Positions 9,098 to 17,366 of a DNA stretch of 64,000 bases are shown piece by piece. Below the pieces are notes generated by a model. That model did no database searches. It saw only the letters and a list, made by a program, of their open reading frames with translations, and was not told the DNA's origin. Within the stretch, counting starts at the first letter, position 1. Every line of letters begins with the position of its first letter. Origin of the DNA: Bin90 sp965214635 (lineage in GTDB: Bacteria; Chloroflexota; Dehalococcoidia; Lucifugimonadales; JADFKI01); assembly GCA_965214635.1 (NCBI GenBank), contig OZ243964.1, positions 62,001 to 126,000 on the forward strand. Reading direction: 5' to 3'. Both the position numbers and the translations under genes were made by a program.

Positions 9098-9160
9098 TGC
9101 GTACTCCTGCGATGGTTTGCGGCGTGTGTGCATTGCCGGGCGTGTAAATTGCCTATTGCG

Positions 9161-9188
9161 ATTATATCAGCACGCGAAACTGCGTCAA
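9161..9188 (-). promoter_or_regulatory. Extended -10 promoter for the MBL hydrolase gene
   Basis: On the minus strand TTGACG (9188-9183) and TATAAT (9166-9161) are separated by 16 bases, and a TGA precedes the -10 box, giving an extended -10 element. It lies about 65 bases upstream of the start at 9097. Confidence 0.7.
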
Positions 9189-9189
9189 C

Positions 9190-9216
9190 TTGAACACTTG
9201 GGCTTTCGTGTATAAT
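9190..9216 (+). promoter_or_regulatory. Promoter for the small orphan gene
   Basis: TTGAAC at 9190-9195 and TATAAT at 9211-9216 are separated by 15 bases, slightly short of optimal. The site is back to back with the minus-strand promoter; the two -35 boxes are only one base apart. Confidence 0.55.
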
Positions 9217-9252
9217 TGGGGGTGATGATACGGCATCAGCGAGGTGGTCTAG

Positions 9253-9525
9253 ATGGCAGAATTCGGGCTGTCGGTCAAGCACGATACGGGCGGCAAGCGG
9301 GTTGAGCTGCAATGCGAGCATCAGAATGGGCTGGTGTATGTGGTGCGCGGCGAAGCGAACTGGGTATGTGTGGACGAGATGCTTCATGTCCATGCGCTTG
9401 CGGGCTTCTTCGGAGAGTTGTCGGAGTTGGACGACACGCGTGTCAACGACCTGATGCAGCGCTGGGGAATATACTATCGGCGGCGACCGCTTGCGTCTGA
9501 CGGGCAGGCGCACAGCGGCGAGTAG
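9253..9525 (+). CDS. Small hypothetical protein
   Basis: A 90-residue acidic soluble protein that I do not recognise. It begins MAEFGLSVKHD, has a short VYVVRGEANWVCVDE core and a helical LSELDDTRVNDLMQRWG segment before a basic YYRRRP stretch. No signal peptide or metal motif is visible. A good promoter lies 37 bases upstream, which supports expression. It is transcribed divergently from the MBL gene and converges with the DUF3179 gene. Confidence 0.6.
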   Translation: MAEFGLSVKHDTGGKRVELQCEHQNGLVYVVRGEANWVCVDEMLHVHALAGFFGELSELDDTRVNDLMQRWGIYYRRRPLASDGQAHSGE

Positions 9526-9534
9526 TGGATGCGG

Positions 9535-10869
9535 CTACTCGGAGGTATTATCGGCGGACTGGAGCAGGCTGGGCGGTATAGGCGTTTTGCCGCGAACCTC
9601 CGTGTCCGGATGGAACGCCGCCCATGCAAACCAAAAGTGGCTGCCGTGCACGATGGGTTGGAGTGTCTCGCCTGCAAGCGCGCCGGATACCGCTTTGCCC
9701 AAGATGTTCCACTCGGACGCTGTTTGCTCGTCCGTGATGCGCCCGTTATTCAGTGTGAACGAAAGCGGCATCCCGTCGGCAATCGGGATGTGCGCCGTTG
9801 CCGCACCAACGCTTCGCCCGACCTGCTTGGTTTGTCGATGCTGCCCGTCCGGGTTTGCGGTCTCGTCTGTCCCAAATGGCGATAGCGTGTGTGGCGAGTA
9901 GAATATCACGATGTTCGTATCGCCCACGCTGTCGTGGATGACGGGGTTATGGTGCAGGTGGCTGAACGGGTACGCTACAGACTTCCCGTCGACTTTCAGG
10001 GCGAGTACGCGCTCGAGGGATGGGAGGCGCAGGTCGGGTGTGCGCTTCAGCAGCGCGGGGTATGACCATTCGGAGTCGTAGCCGGCGTATGCGGGAGTGT
10101 CGTAGTCGCGCTCATAGCCGGTATCGCGCGTCAGGATTTCGCCGTGCGGGTGTGCGCCTGCGAATTCGGCGAAGCTGACGATTGCGGCAGGCAGCATCGT
10201 CAGGCGCGCACCGGTGAGTTCGCCGACAACGGCTTCGCCGGTGAGTTGCTGCCACCACGATTCGGTCTGCCTGTCCCACATCAGCAGGTCGCTGAAGCGC
10301 AGGTTGCCGGTAACACCGAAGTCCAGCGTTGCACCATCCACCCTACGCTCGAAGACGATGCCGCTGTTGCAGAGCGGGCAGTATGTTATGGCGACAGGAA
10401 CACCCGAAAGCGTATCGTTCACGATTTCGTGGCGCATCAATATGGACAACGGGTATGCTTTCGCTGCGCCATCTAGGTGCAGGCTTAGCATAGGGGCGTC
10501 GGGCGATACGAAGACTAACGCTGCGTCCACCCCTACGAAGCGTGGGGCGTCTATGGCGGGGATGCCATCGCGCGGGACGCCTGCCGGAACTATCTCTGCG
10601 TAATCTATGGAGTGTTTGGTGAAGTCGGTGCGCCAGCCGCTTTTGATGTAGGACGGCAAGTCGGTGGTGGGCAGCGGGCGTGGGGTAGGTGTGGAGGGAG
10701 GCGTGCCCGGATGTGGTGCGCTGGCAGTAGATGCCTCCGGGGGCGCGACAGTAGTGGGAGCGGCGCAAGCGGGTACGCACAACGCAACCAGAATCAGCGC
10801 CGCCAGAGTCGTGAGACCGCGCAACGGCGAGATTATGCCGGCGCGTGCGTAGCACATATGCGCCGGCAT
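9535..10869 (-). CDS. DUF3179 domain lipoprotein
   Basis: A 444-residue exported lipoprotein: a hydrophobic stretch from about residue 20 ends in the lipobox LCVPAC (Cys35), then a Thr/Pro-rich linker. The DUF3179 domain follows, with PAIDAPRFV, HEIVNDTLSG and the characteristic YCPLCNSG near the middle. The family's role is unknown. The start MPAHM has no strong ribosome-binding site, so a start a few residues further in is possible. It lies 41 bases downstream of the split TPP decarboxylase genes on the same strand. Confidence 0.85.
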   Translation of the reverse strand: MPAHMCYARAGIISPLRGLTTLAALILVALCVPACAAPTTVAPPEASTASAPHPGTPPSTPTPRPLPTTDLPSYIKSGWRTDFTKHSIDYAEIVPAGVPRDGIPAIDAPRFVGVDAALVFVSPDAPMLSLHLDGAAKAYPLSILMRHEIVNDTLSGVPVAITYCPLCNSGIVFERRVDGATLDFGVTGNLRFSDLLMWDRQTESWWQQLTGEAVVGELTGARLTMLPAAIVSFAEFAGAHPHGEILTRDTGYERDYDTPAYAGYDSEWSYPALLKRTPDLRLPSLERVLALKVDGKSVAYPFSHLHHNPVIHDSVGDTNIVIFYSPHTLSPFGTDETANPDGQHRQTKQVGRSVGAATAHIPIADGMPLSFTLNNGRITDEQTASEWNILGKAVSGALAGETLQPIVHGSHFWFAWAAFHPDTEVRGKTPIPPSLLQSADNTSE

Positions 10870-10910
10870 GTAGAACGCTGTCGTAATGCGACGGATTGGT
10901 AGGGCTTGCG

Positions 10911-11501
10911 CTAGTCGGAGGCTATGCCCAGCTCCGCCCGCAGGTCGTCGATGGTCTCGGTGCGGCTACGGGTTACTCTACGCTCGCGCAAGCCGATGGG
11001 CAGGTTCTGAATCTCGGGCTGTATCTTCATCGCCACGAGCACAGGGCCCTGCTCTTGCATGATGCTTTCAATGCTGCCGGCGAACTCTTCGAGATCGTCG
11101 ATGTTGTAGGCGGATGCGTAGCCTGCGCCCTTCGCCATTGCGGCGTAGTCGATTTCGGCGGAGTTGGGAACGGGCTGACCGCCGGTAGTGGCGTAGCACT
11201 CGTTGTCTAGGACGAAGTGGTAGAAGTTGGCGGGCTTTTTGCCTGCGATGCTGGCTATGACGCCGAGGTTCATCAGCAGCGAGCCTTCGGCATCGAAGAG
11301 GACGACCTTTTCATCAGGCAAGCCGAGTGCAAGACCGAATGCGGCGGATGTGGTGTGTCCCATAGCGCCGCCTAGCGCGATGTCTCGGTTAGGATCTTCG
11401 CTGATGTCGCCCCAGTGACGCCCCGCTGTGCCCGTTACGGACACGATGGCGTCGCCTCTGTGTGCGTTGAATGCGTTGAAGATATCTACCGGGTTTAGCA
11501 T
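10911..11501 (-). CDS. TPP-dependent decarboxylase, C-terminal (PP) subunit
   Basis: A 196-residue pyrophosphate-binding half of a thiamine-diphosphate enzyme, similar to the beta subunit of sulfopyruvate or phosphonopyruvate decarboxylase. The cofactor motif is FDAEGSLLMNLGVIASIAGKK-like, with GDG replaced by DAEG, followed by LDNECYATTGGQP. The catalytic N-terminal half is encoded by the adjacent upstream gene. AAGGAG is well placed before the ATG. The substrate (sulfopyruvate, phosphonopyruvate or another 2-oxoacid) cannot be decided from these genes. Confidence 0.85.
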   Translation of the reverse strand: MLNPVDIFNAFNAHRGDAIVSVTGTAGRHWGDISEDPNRDIALGGAMGHTTSAAFGLALGLPDEKVVLFDAEGSLLMNLGVIASIAGKKPANFYHFVLDNECYATTGGQPVPNSAEIDYAAMAKGAGYASAYNIDDLEEFAGSIESIMQEQGPVLVAMKIQPEIQNLPIGLRERRVTRSRTETIDDLRAELGIASD

Positions 11502-11604
11502 TGATGCTCTCCTTATCGGAAGGTTTCTTCGAGTAGTAACTATAAGCAGTCTGCCATCAGGCAGGGGCAGAGATTGCGCTTTGGCTTGAAATCTCTGTGC
11601 TGTG

Positions 11605-12123
11605 CTATCGGTTGAAGCCGTGGTATTCGTCGCCGACGAGAACGACTACGGGGCGCTTGGTGTCGCGCGCCTCTTGGAAGGCTTCGGATATGCGGTCGCC
11701 GTCGTCGTCGTGTTCCACAAGGTAGTAGTTGATGCGGAATGCGTTCAAGAACGGCTCGGTGTAGGTGGCGGCGGTGTCGGAAGTTTTGCCGCGCCGCGTC
11801 CAACCCCGATAGCCGACGACCATCAGCAGCGGGAAGCCGGAGTCCAGCGCCATGCCGCGTATGGAGTCGCCCGATTCCATCATCCCCGTGTTTTGGATGA
11901 GGCATACGGGGACTTTGCCGGCGATGTTCAAGCCGAGCGCAACGCCCATCGTCTCGCCCTCGCGCGACACGGGGACGACATCCAGCCAGTCCTGTTCCAG
12001 CATAAGCTCATACAGGTAGTTCGTCTCGCTGTCCGGGATAGTTATCACATGAGTAACGCCGTTCTTGCGAAACTCTTCGACGAGAGTCTCCGGGCGCAGG
12101 ATCTGCGGTTGCTGCTGAACCAT
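11605..12123 (-). CDS. TPP-dependent decarboxylase, N-terminal (Pyr) subunit
   Basis: A 172-residue pyrimidine-binding half of a split thiamine-diphosphate enzyme, matching the alpha subunit of sulfopyruvate or phosphonopyruvate decarboxylases. It includes the active-site Glu in SREGETMGVALG, and the IQNTGMMESGDSIRG and VVGYRGW segments. AAGGAG precedes the ATG. It is the first gene of a minus-strand group with the PP subunit (103 bases downstream) and the DUF3179 lipoprotein, probably driven by the promoter at 12214-12242. Confidence 0.85.
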   Translation of the reverse strand: MVQQQPQILRPETLVEEFRKNGVTHVITIPDSETNYLYELMLEQDWLDVVPVSREGETMGVALGLNIAGKVPVCLIQNTGMMESGDSIRGMALDSGFPLLMVVGYRGWTRRGKTSDTAATYTEPFLNAFRINYYLVEHDDDGDRISEAFQEARDTKRPVVVLVGDEYHGFNR

Positions 12124-12213
12124 TTCGGCTTCTCCTTCATAAAGTTATAAATAGAAGATCAACTCTTTAGTCCGTATGCTGTTATCGGGCGAATACTGCG
12201 TTTGGCTAGTGCC

Positions 12214-12242
12214 ATTATATGCAGTTGCAGGTTATAGGTCAA
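12214..12242 (-). promoter_or_regulatory. Sigma-70 promoter of the split decarboxylase operon
   Basis: On the minus strand TTGACC (12242-12237) and TATAAT (12219-12214) are exactly 17 bases apart. The site lies about 90 bases upstream of the start at 12123, with no gene between. Confidence 0.75.
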
Positions 12243-12311
12243 TTTTACCCGCATTCCCGCGAGTTTATTCCCCCAGTGGGGGAGGGATTAGTATGGAGGT
12301 ATTCCGCTCTG

Positions 12312-13589
12312 TTAGGAATTGAGATTGTCAGTGCGAAATATTGTGGGTGGTTCGCGGTGCTCGCGGACGGTGAGCATCATGGCTAGGCCGGCGATGAGGA
12401 ACAGGGCGATGGTGAACATCGCGATGCGATAGCGCCAGTCGCCCAAGCCGAGCAGGGCGCTGGTGGTCAGCCCCCACAGCGCAGGTCCCACCACCGCTGA
12501 CAGCCTGCCCGACATCTGGAACAGCCCGAAGAACTCGCCTATCTGCTGTGGCGGCGCAAGACGCGTGAGCATCACGCGGTCGGCTATCTGGGGTGATGCC
12601 CAGCACATCCCGGTTGCGACGGCGATTGCCCAAAACATCCAGTTTTCGTTTGCCAGCGCCGCTGCGACCACCACGACCGACCAGCATGTCAGACCTACCG
12701 CTAGCACGCGCTTGGCACCGAAGCGGCTCACCAGAAAGCCTGCCGCAATGGACGCCACCACCGCTACCATCAGCACACTCACGACCATCCTGCGCGCATC
12801 GGCTTCTGTGAATTCGCCCACGCTGACGAGGTATATCACATAGAACGACCCGATGGTGTTGACGCCTTCCATATACAGGAATCGTGCAGCGATGAAGCGA
12901 AATAGGTTGGTGTGCCGTCGAGCGTCTTTGAATGTGGCGTAGATCTGCGCGTAAGATTCGCCGATAAGCGTCCAGCTCATGCGATGGCTGCGCCCGATGT
13001 CGCGCACAATGAGCAGCATTGGCGCTGCGAAAGCCAAATACATCAACGCCGTCGGGATGAACGCCCACTGGTTGCCGTGTTCCTCCACCCACGGACCGAA
13101 CAGCAACAGCGCCACGAACAGCCCGATGTAGCCTGCGCCTATGCCGATGCCAGACACGATGCCGCGCGAATTCTCTGAACTCACATTCAGCAGCAGCGAA
13201 TTGTAGAACACCAGCCCGGTCTGATACAGGAAATTGGCGCAGCAGAAGAGAGCCACGCCCACACTAAGCCCGCCCCGAAATCCGATAAGGGCAGTGCAGG
13301 CGCTGCAGAGTAGCACGCAAGCGGCGAGCATCGGCACACGGCGGTTCAGGCGGTCGGATATTGCGCCGAACATCGGGGAGGTCAGCGACACCGCTAGCAT
13401 CGACCCCGATAGCGCAAACGCAAACATCGCATCCGTACCGCCTGCATCCTGCGTTACCCACAGCGGGAAGAAGAATGTCAGGATGCTTGCAGAAAAGATG
13501 GTGTCCGAGAAATCGTACAGCACCCACGATGGCAGAATGAGTCTCCGCCGAATCGCTTTGAGGCTTAATGAGTTGGATGGCGTGGTCAT
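12312..13589 (-). CDS. UMF1/Atg22-type MFS transporter
   Basis: A 425-residue MFS protein with twelve predicted helices. Its opening LPSWVLYDFSDTIFSASILTFFFPLW is the signature of the UMF1/Atg22-like subfamily, and GAISDRLNRRVPML is the classic MFS loop 2-3 motif. The Atg22 family exports amino acids from yeast vacuoles; bacterial substrates are mostly unknown. It lies 83 bases after pncB on the same strand and may share its transcript. Confidence 0.9.
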   Translation of the reverse strand: MTTPSNSLSLKAIRRRLILPSWVLYDFSDTIFSASILTFFFPLWVTQDAGGTDAMFAFALSGSMLAVSLTSPMFGAISDRLNRRVPMLAACVLLCSACTALIGFRGGLSVGVALFCCANFLYQTGLVFYNSLLLNVSSENSRGIVSGIGIGAGYIGLFVALLLFGPWVEEHGNQWAFIPTALMYLAFAAPMLLIVRDIGRSHRMSWTLIGESYAQIYATFKDARRHTNLFRFIAARFLYMEGVNTIGSFYVIYLVSVGEFTEADARRMVVSVLMVAVVASIAAGFLVSRFGAKRVLAVGLTCWSVVVVAAALANENWMFWAIAVATGMCWASPQIADRVMLTRLAPPQQIGEFFGLFQMSGRLSAVVGPALWGLTTSALLGLGDWRYRIAMFTIALFLIAGLAMMLTVREHREPPTIFRTDNLNS

Positions 13590-13672
13590 GAGCGGCTTGT
13601 TTCAGCTGGCGGGTTGGCAAATCCACTGGCACGGAGGCTAATGGAGTTGTTTGAGCCGGAGCGAGCGTATGG

Positions 13673-15067
13673 TTACCTGAACGCTTGAGTGGCGCTGCGT
13701 TCTAGATAGCGCAGGCGCTCGCTGACTTCGACAGGGTAGGGTTCTGGCGAGCGCAGGGACTTGTGTGCGTCGGGCAGGCGAGCAAGGTTTGCTGCGAAGC
13801 GCGCGCGCAGGTCGGCGAGCGCAGAACTGGCGTCGATGCGATGTCCGTCGCGCATCACGGGCTGCAATAGGGGCAGCGTATCGGGCGGCGGTGGCTCGTC
13901 AGCGCTCGCGATGATGTCGCCTTCGTAGTTGCCGCTTGCGCCTATGTGGCGAAACACCTGTTTTGCGCCCGGGATCGTCCGCTTGCCCGGGCTGAGTTTC
14001 AGCACCGGCGTGCCGTCGAATTCGGTCAGCTTGTACACGCAGTCGAGCAGCGGATAGTCGGCGGATATGCCGACCATCGTCCCCACGCCGAAGCCGTCTA
14101 TGGGTGCGCCAGCGTGCAGCAGCCGCTCCACTTCGTACTCGTCCAGTCCACCGCTTGCGAGCACCTGAACTTGTGTAAGCCCGGCGTCGTCCAGCATGCG
14201 GCGGGCGAGGCGCGAGAGTTCCAGCAAGTCGCCGCTGTCTAGTCGCACGGCGCGCAAAGTTTGATTGCGCTCGCGCATTCGCAGCGCAACGGTGATTGTG
14301 TTGGCGATGCCGCCCGCCGTGTCGAATGTGTCCACCAAGAAGGTGCTGCTGTCAGGGAATGCGGCAGAGTATGCGTCGAACGCCGCCGTTTCGCCTTCGG
14401 ATGCGCTCTCGTAGCCGGATGCGACTGCGCTGATGAACGAATGCGCCATCGTGCCGGATGCTGGGATGCCGTATCGCTTGGCGGCGAGGATGTTGCTCGT
14501 GGCAGCGAAGCCGGCGATGTACGCTGCTCGGGCGAACTTTACTCCGGCGTCGGTGCCCTGAGTGCGGCGCGCCGCAAAGTCGACGAGCGTTCTGCCTTGC
14601 GCCGCCGTTACGACCCGCGCCGCCTTGGATGCCAGCATAGATTGCAGGTTGAAGCGGTTCAGAAGCAGCGTCTCCACAAGTTGTGCCTCTATGATGGGTG
14701 CGCGCACTTCGAACACCGGCTCGTCCGCAAAAAACAGAGTTGCTTCAGGCATTGCACGGGCGCTGCCGGTGAAGCGCACGCCGGCGAGCATCTGTAAGAA
14801 CCCCTCGTCAAAGATGGACAGGGAGCGCAGATATGCGATGTCATCGCTAGTGAAGCACAGGCGCTCTAGGGCATCCAGCATATCGTCTAGCCCGGCGAAG
14901 ACGAGATAGCCTCGTTCCGGGGGCATGCGTCTCACGAACAGGCTGAACTGAGCCGTCGCGGTTACGCCTGCCTGCCAGTACGCCTGCGCCATGGTCAGTT
15001 CGTACAGGTCGGTGAACATGCTCAACGACCCTTCTCGTGTGTGCGGGTTGTACGCCGTGTTCGTCAT
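13673..15067 (-). CDS. pncB: Nicotinate phosphoribosyltransferase
   Basis: Converts nicotinate and PRPP to nicotinate mononucleotide in NAD salvage. The 464 residues show the NAPRTase N-terminus (FTDLYELTMAQAYW), the active-site His in GTMAHSFISA, LVDTFDTAGG, RLDSGDL and the phosphate-binding GFGVGT segment. The ATG is preceded by TTGGACGAAAA, the same start context as trpA. A glutamine-dependent NAD synthetase gene at 40.0-41.8 kb would complete this salvage route. Confidence 0.95.
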   Translation of the reverse strand: MTNTAYNPHTREGSLSMFTDLYELTMAQAYWQAGVTATAQFSLFVRRMPPERGYLVFAGLDDMLDALERLCFTSDDIAYLRSLSIFDEGFLQMLAGVRFTGSARAMPEATLFFADEPVFEVRAPIIEAQLVETLLLNRFNLQSMLASKAARVVTAAQGRTLVDFAARRTQGTDAGVKFARAAYIAGFAATSNILAAKRYGIPASGTMAHSFISAVASGYESASEGETAAFDAYSAAFPDSSTFLVDTFDTAGGIANTITVALRMRERNQTLRAVRLDSGDLLELSRLARRMLDDAGLTQVQVLASGGLDEYEVERLLHAGAPIDGFGVGTMVGISADYPLLDCVYKLTEFDGTPVLKLSPGKRTIPGAKQVFRHIGASGNYEGDIIASADEPPPPDTLPLLQPVMRDGHRIDASSALADLRARFAANLARLPDAHKSLRSPEPYPVEVSERLRYLERSATQAFR

Positions 15068-15340
15068 TTTTCGTCCAATGGGCGCGAGAGTGTTTTCAGT
15101 TAAGTCTTGTGCGTGGAAGTGGGACGCCGGTATTTCCCGGCGTTCAGTTCCCTTTCCTCTGATGGGTTGTAAACCGCATTTGAACTCGGTGCATCAAATT
15201 GCGTGAAAGTGTATGTATGCGATTGTGCGGCGTCAAGTGGGGGAGTAGGCAGCCCGTAGGTTATGATGTGAAACGAAAATGCTGCCGATTTTGCTTTCTC
15301 ATTAAGGTTAATGACAGCTGATAGATAGTTTGGAGCGGAT

Positions 15341-16306
15341 ATGATACGAAGATTATCAGCGGCTGCGTTGGTGTTGGTGGTGGTTGTCGGGATGACTGCA
15401 TGCACTTCGGGTGCGCCAGATGCGGGGCGGGAAAGAGCCGCACGGTCAGCCTCTGCCCAAGCCGCAGCTCAGCCGACTGCGAACGCCGAAAGCGCACTAC
15501 CAACGCGCTCCGTGCCGCCCACGCCGCCGCCTATCCCACCTACGGCTACGCCTACTGCACCGCCTCCGACCGCTATGCCTGCGTCGCCGACGCCCGTTGT
15601 GCAATTGGCAGCGCAACCCACATTGCCCCCACCTACGGCTATGCCTACTGCACCGCCTCCGACTGCTGTGCCTGCGTCGTCGCCTGCACCATCTGCGTCG
15701 CCGACGCCACCTGCGCAATCTACATCTGTGCCTGCTGCGCAGGTTCTGCCGTCTCCGACTGCTGTGCCGTCCCCCATTCCGTCGACACACACGCCCGTGC
15801 CTGTGCCCACTGCGACGGCAGCACCGACAGCCGAGACAGCGTTGGAGGTTGGGAACAGTGTGGGCGACCTTGCACCGGAGTTCGTGCTGCCCAGCGCGCG
15901 TAGCGGTGAATACCCGCTGGCGGGCTATCGCGACGACAAGAATGTGGTGCTGGTGTTCTACCGTGCGTTTTGGTGACCGTTTTGCCGCGCGCAGCTCGTC
16001 GAGCTTGCAAAACACTATGACACCATAGAGGGCAACGACGCTCTCGTCCTTGCCGTTAGTGTGGATGATCTGTCCGGCGCAAAGAAGGCTGCGGAGGCTT
16101 GGGGTGCGCCGTTCCCCATTCTCTACAACCCGAACAAGACAGTGCCGCAGGAATACGGCGTCTTCAATCGCGACAACGGGCTTGCCATTCCTGCCACCTT
16201 CATCATCGACAAGAGTGGGGTGATACGCTGGAAGTATGTGGGAGGCACATACGACAGACCGGCGGCGGATGTGGTGATAGATGCGCTGAATGCGGTCGAG
16301 GGATAG
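15341..16306 (+). CDS. Probable selenocysteine-containing peroxiredoxin-like lipoprotein (in-frame UGA)
   Basis: A redoxin of 321 residues if the TGA at 15974-15976 (codon 212) is read as selenocysteine; the frame is open on both sides. The N-terminus is a lipoprotein signal ending in GMTAC (Cys21). About residues 50-165 are a Pro/Thr/Ala-rich stalk. The AhpC/TSA-like thioredoxin fold follows, with VGDLAPEFVLPS, then VVLVFYRAFW, UGA, PFCRAQL. Related proteins have WCPFC or WCPYC at this point, so the UGA sits exactly at the peroxidatic or resolving Cys and leaves a U-x-x-C pair with Cys215. The domain then continues normally through ILYNPN, IPATFIIDKSG and a normal end. A hairpin begins 3 bases after the UGA. 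TGA is an ordinary stop elsewhere in the window, so the code is not generally altered. Alternatives are a recent nonsense mutation or a sequence error. GGAG precedes the ATG. Confidence 0.75.
15979..16013 (+). promoter_or_regulatory. SECIS-like hairpin after the in-frame UGA
   Basis: GTTTTGC at 15979-15985 pairs perfectly with GCAAAAC at 16007-16013. Inside, AGCTC (15993-15997) pairs with GAGCT (16001-16005) around a GTC loop, leaving a single U bulge at 16006 and an internal loop on the 5' side. Bacterial SECIS elements lie directly downstream of the UGA with a bulged U and a small G/U-containing loop. Position fits well; the detailed shape differs from the E. coli fdhF element. Confidence 0.55.
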
Positions 16307-16364
16307 AAGCGCGCCGTCTTAATCTGTGCTTACTTTAGCCGGGTAATGTGAGCATCCGTTAGCG

Positions 16365-17327
16365 CTATGCGTCGGGTTGTGAGTCCAGCCACCGGATGTG
16401 GTGGAACATGTACTGGTTGGCATATCCGGCGTGTTGGGAGAAGCGCGCCTGCGCCCAGGTTCGCATCCGCAGCATCTGTGCGGCGGTGGCTTTCGCCTTC
16501 GGGTTTTTCGAGCTTGCAGGTGCGACCTCGGGATACCATTTGCGCATCGCCTTGACGATCCAAGTGTCCACTGGGAACGCCTGCGGCTTGTCCAGCGAAA
16601 ATAGCATTACGCAGTTGGCTATCTTGTCGCCCAGCCCGTTTAGTGCGGTGAGTTCTTCGAGTGCGGTGGCGTAGTCGGCTTCTCGCAGGGCGTACAGGTC
16701 GGGGCTGCCTGTGTCTACGATGCGTTTGGCGGCGGCAATGATGTAGCGCGCGCGAAAGCCCAGCTTCAGGTCGCGCAGCGCTTGCTCACCAGCGTCCACA
16801 AGCGCTTGGGGTGATGGGAATGTGCTGCGGGAAACCGGCGTTGGTGTGTTACATGCGCTGCCCGGCAGTTTGGGCGTGGGTAGAGTGGGTAGAGGCTCGC
16901 CGAACTCTTGCGCCATCGCCTCCACGCCGGCGGTGATGCGCGGAATGCTGTTGTTGGCGGAGCAGATGAACGATACGAGGCATTCCCACGGCTCTTGGCG
17001 CAGCAGCCGCAGCCCGCGATGTTGCTGTGTGGCGTCGGCGAGATGCGTGTCTGTCCCGAGCGCAGCGGACACGGCATCCATGTCGTCGTCAATGCGCAGA
17101 TAGTCGGCGAGCGGCGCTTTCAGCGATGCGGCATCGTCCGGCGCACTGACGAACTCTATACCACCATCCACCTTTCGCAGACGGATGTGGTTGCGGAGCA
17201 CGACGCCATCGTACCACCCGTCCGCTTCGGTGCGCCAGCGGAAGGCTTGTCCGCCGCAAAGGGTGGCGTGCAGGTCGTAGGGCGCTGTTGTGGGTATGAG
17301 CATTGGCGGGGAAGTGTTTGTGTCCAT
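16365..17327 (-). CDS. ogg: 8-oxoguanine DNA glycosylase/AP lyase (OGG1 family)
   Basis: Excises 8-oxoguanine from DNA. The 320 residues have the N-terminal OGG domain with CGGQAFRW, then SANNSIPRI, and the HhH-GPD core LNGLGDKIANCVMLFSLDKP followed by FPVDTWI. The Lys in GDK and the Asp in PVD correspond to the catalytic pair (Lys249 and Asp268 in human OGG1). It follows the dinG-like helicase by 39 bases on the same strand, a plausible repair operon. Full length, no defects visible. Confidence 0.93.
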   Translation of the reverse strand: MDTNTSPPMLIPTTAPYDLHATLCGGQAFRWRTEADGWYDGVVLRNHIRLRKVDGGIEFVSAPDDAASLKAPLADYLRIDDDMDAVSAALGTDTHLADATQQHRGLRLLRQEPWECLVSFICSANNSIPRITAGVEAMAQEFGEPLPTLPTPKLPGSACNTPTPVSRSTFPSPQALVDAGEQALRDLKLGFRARYIIAAAKRIVDTGSPDLYALREADYATALEELTALNGLGDKIANCVMLFSLDKPQAFPVDTWIVKAMRKWYPEVAPASSKNPKAKATAAQMLRMRTWAQARFSQHAGYANQYMFHHIRWLDSQPDA

Positions 17328-17366
17328 ATGTGCTTCGCTGATTGCCAGAAATTGAGTGCGATGCGT

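Noticed and set aside
12265..12290. CCCCC-AGT-GGGGG hairpin after the UMF1 transporter gene
   Set aside because: Only a 5-bp G/C stem and no U-run; too weak to call a terminator.
15974..15976. General reassignment of UGA to an amino acid
   Set aside because: Many intact genes in the window end in TGA at their family-typical length, such as the methyltransferase at 3099, so only local recoding is plausible.
15400..16028. Long overlapping frames through the Pro/Thr-coding repeats
   Set aside because: The repetitive GC-rich sequence stays open in several frames; only one frame has a signal peptide and continues into the redox domain.
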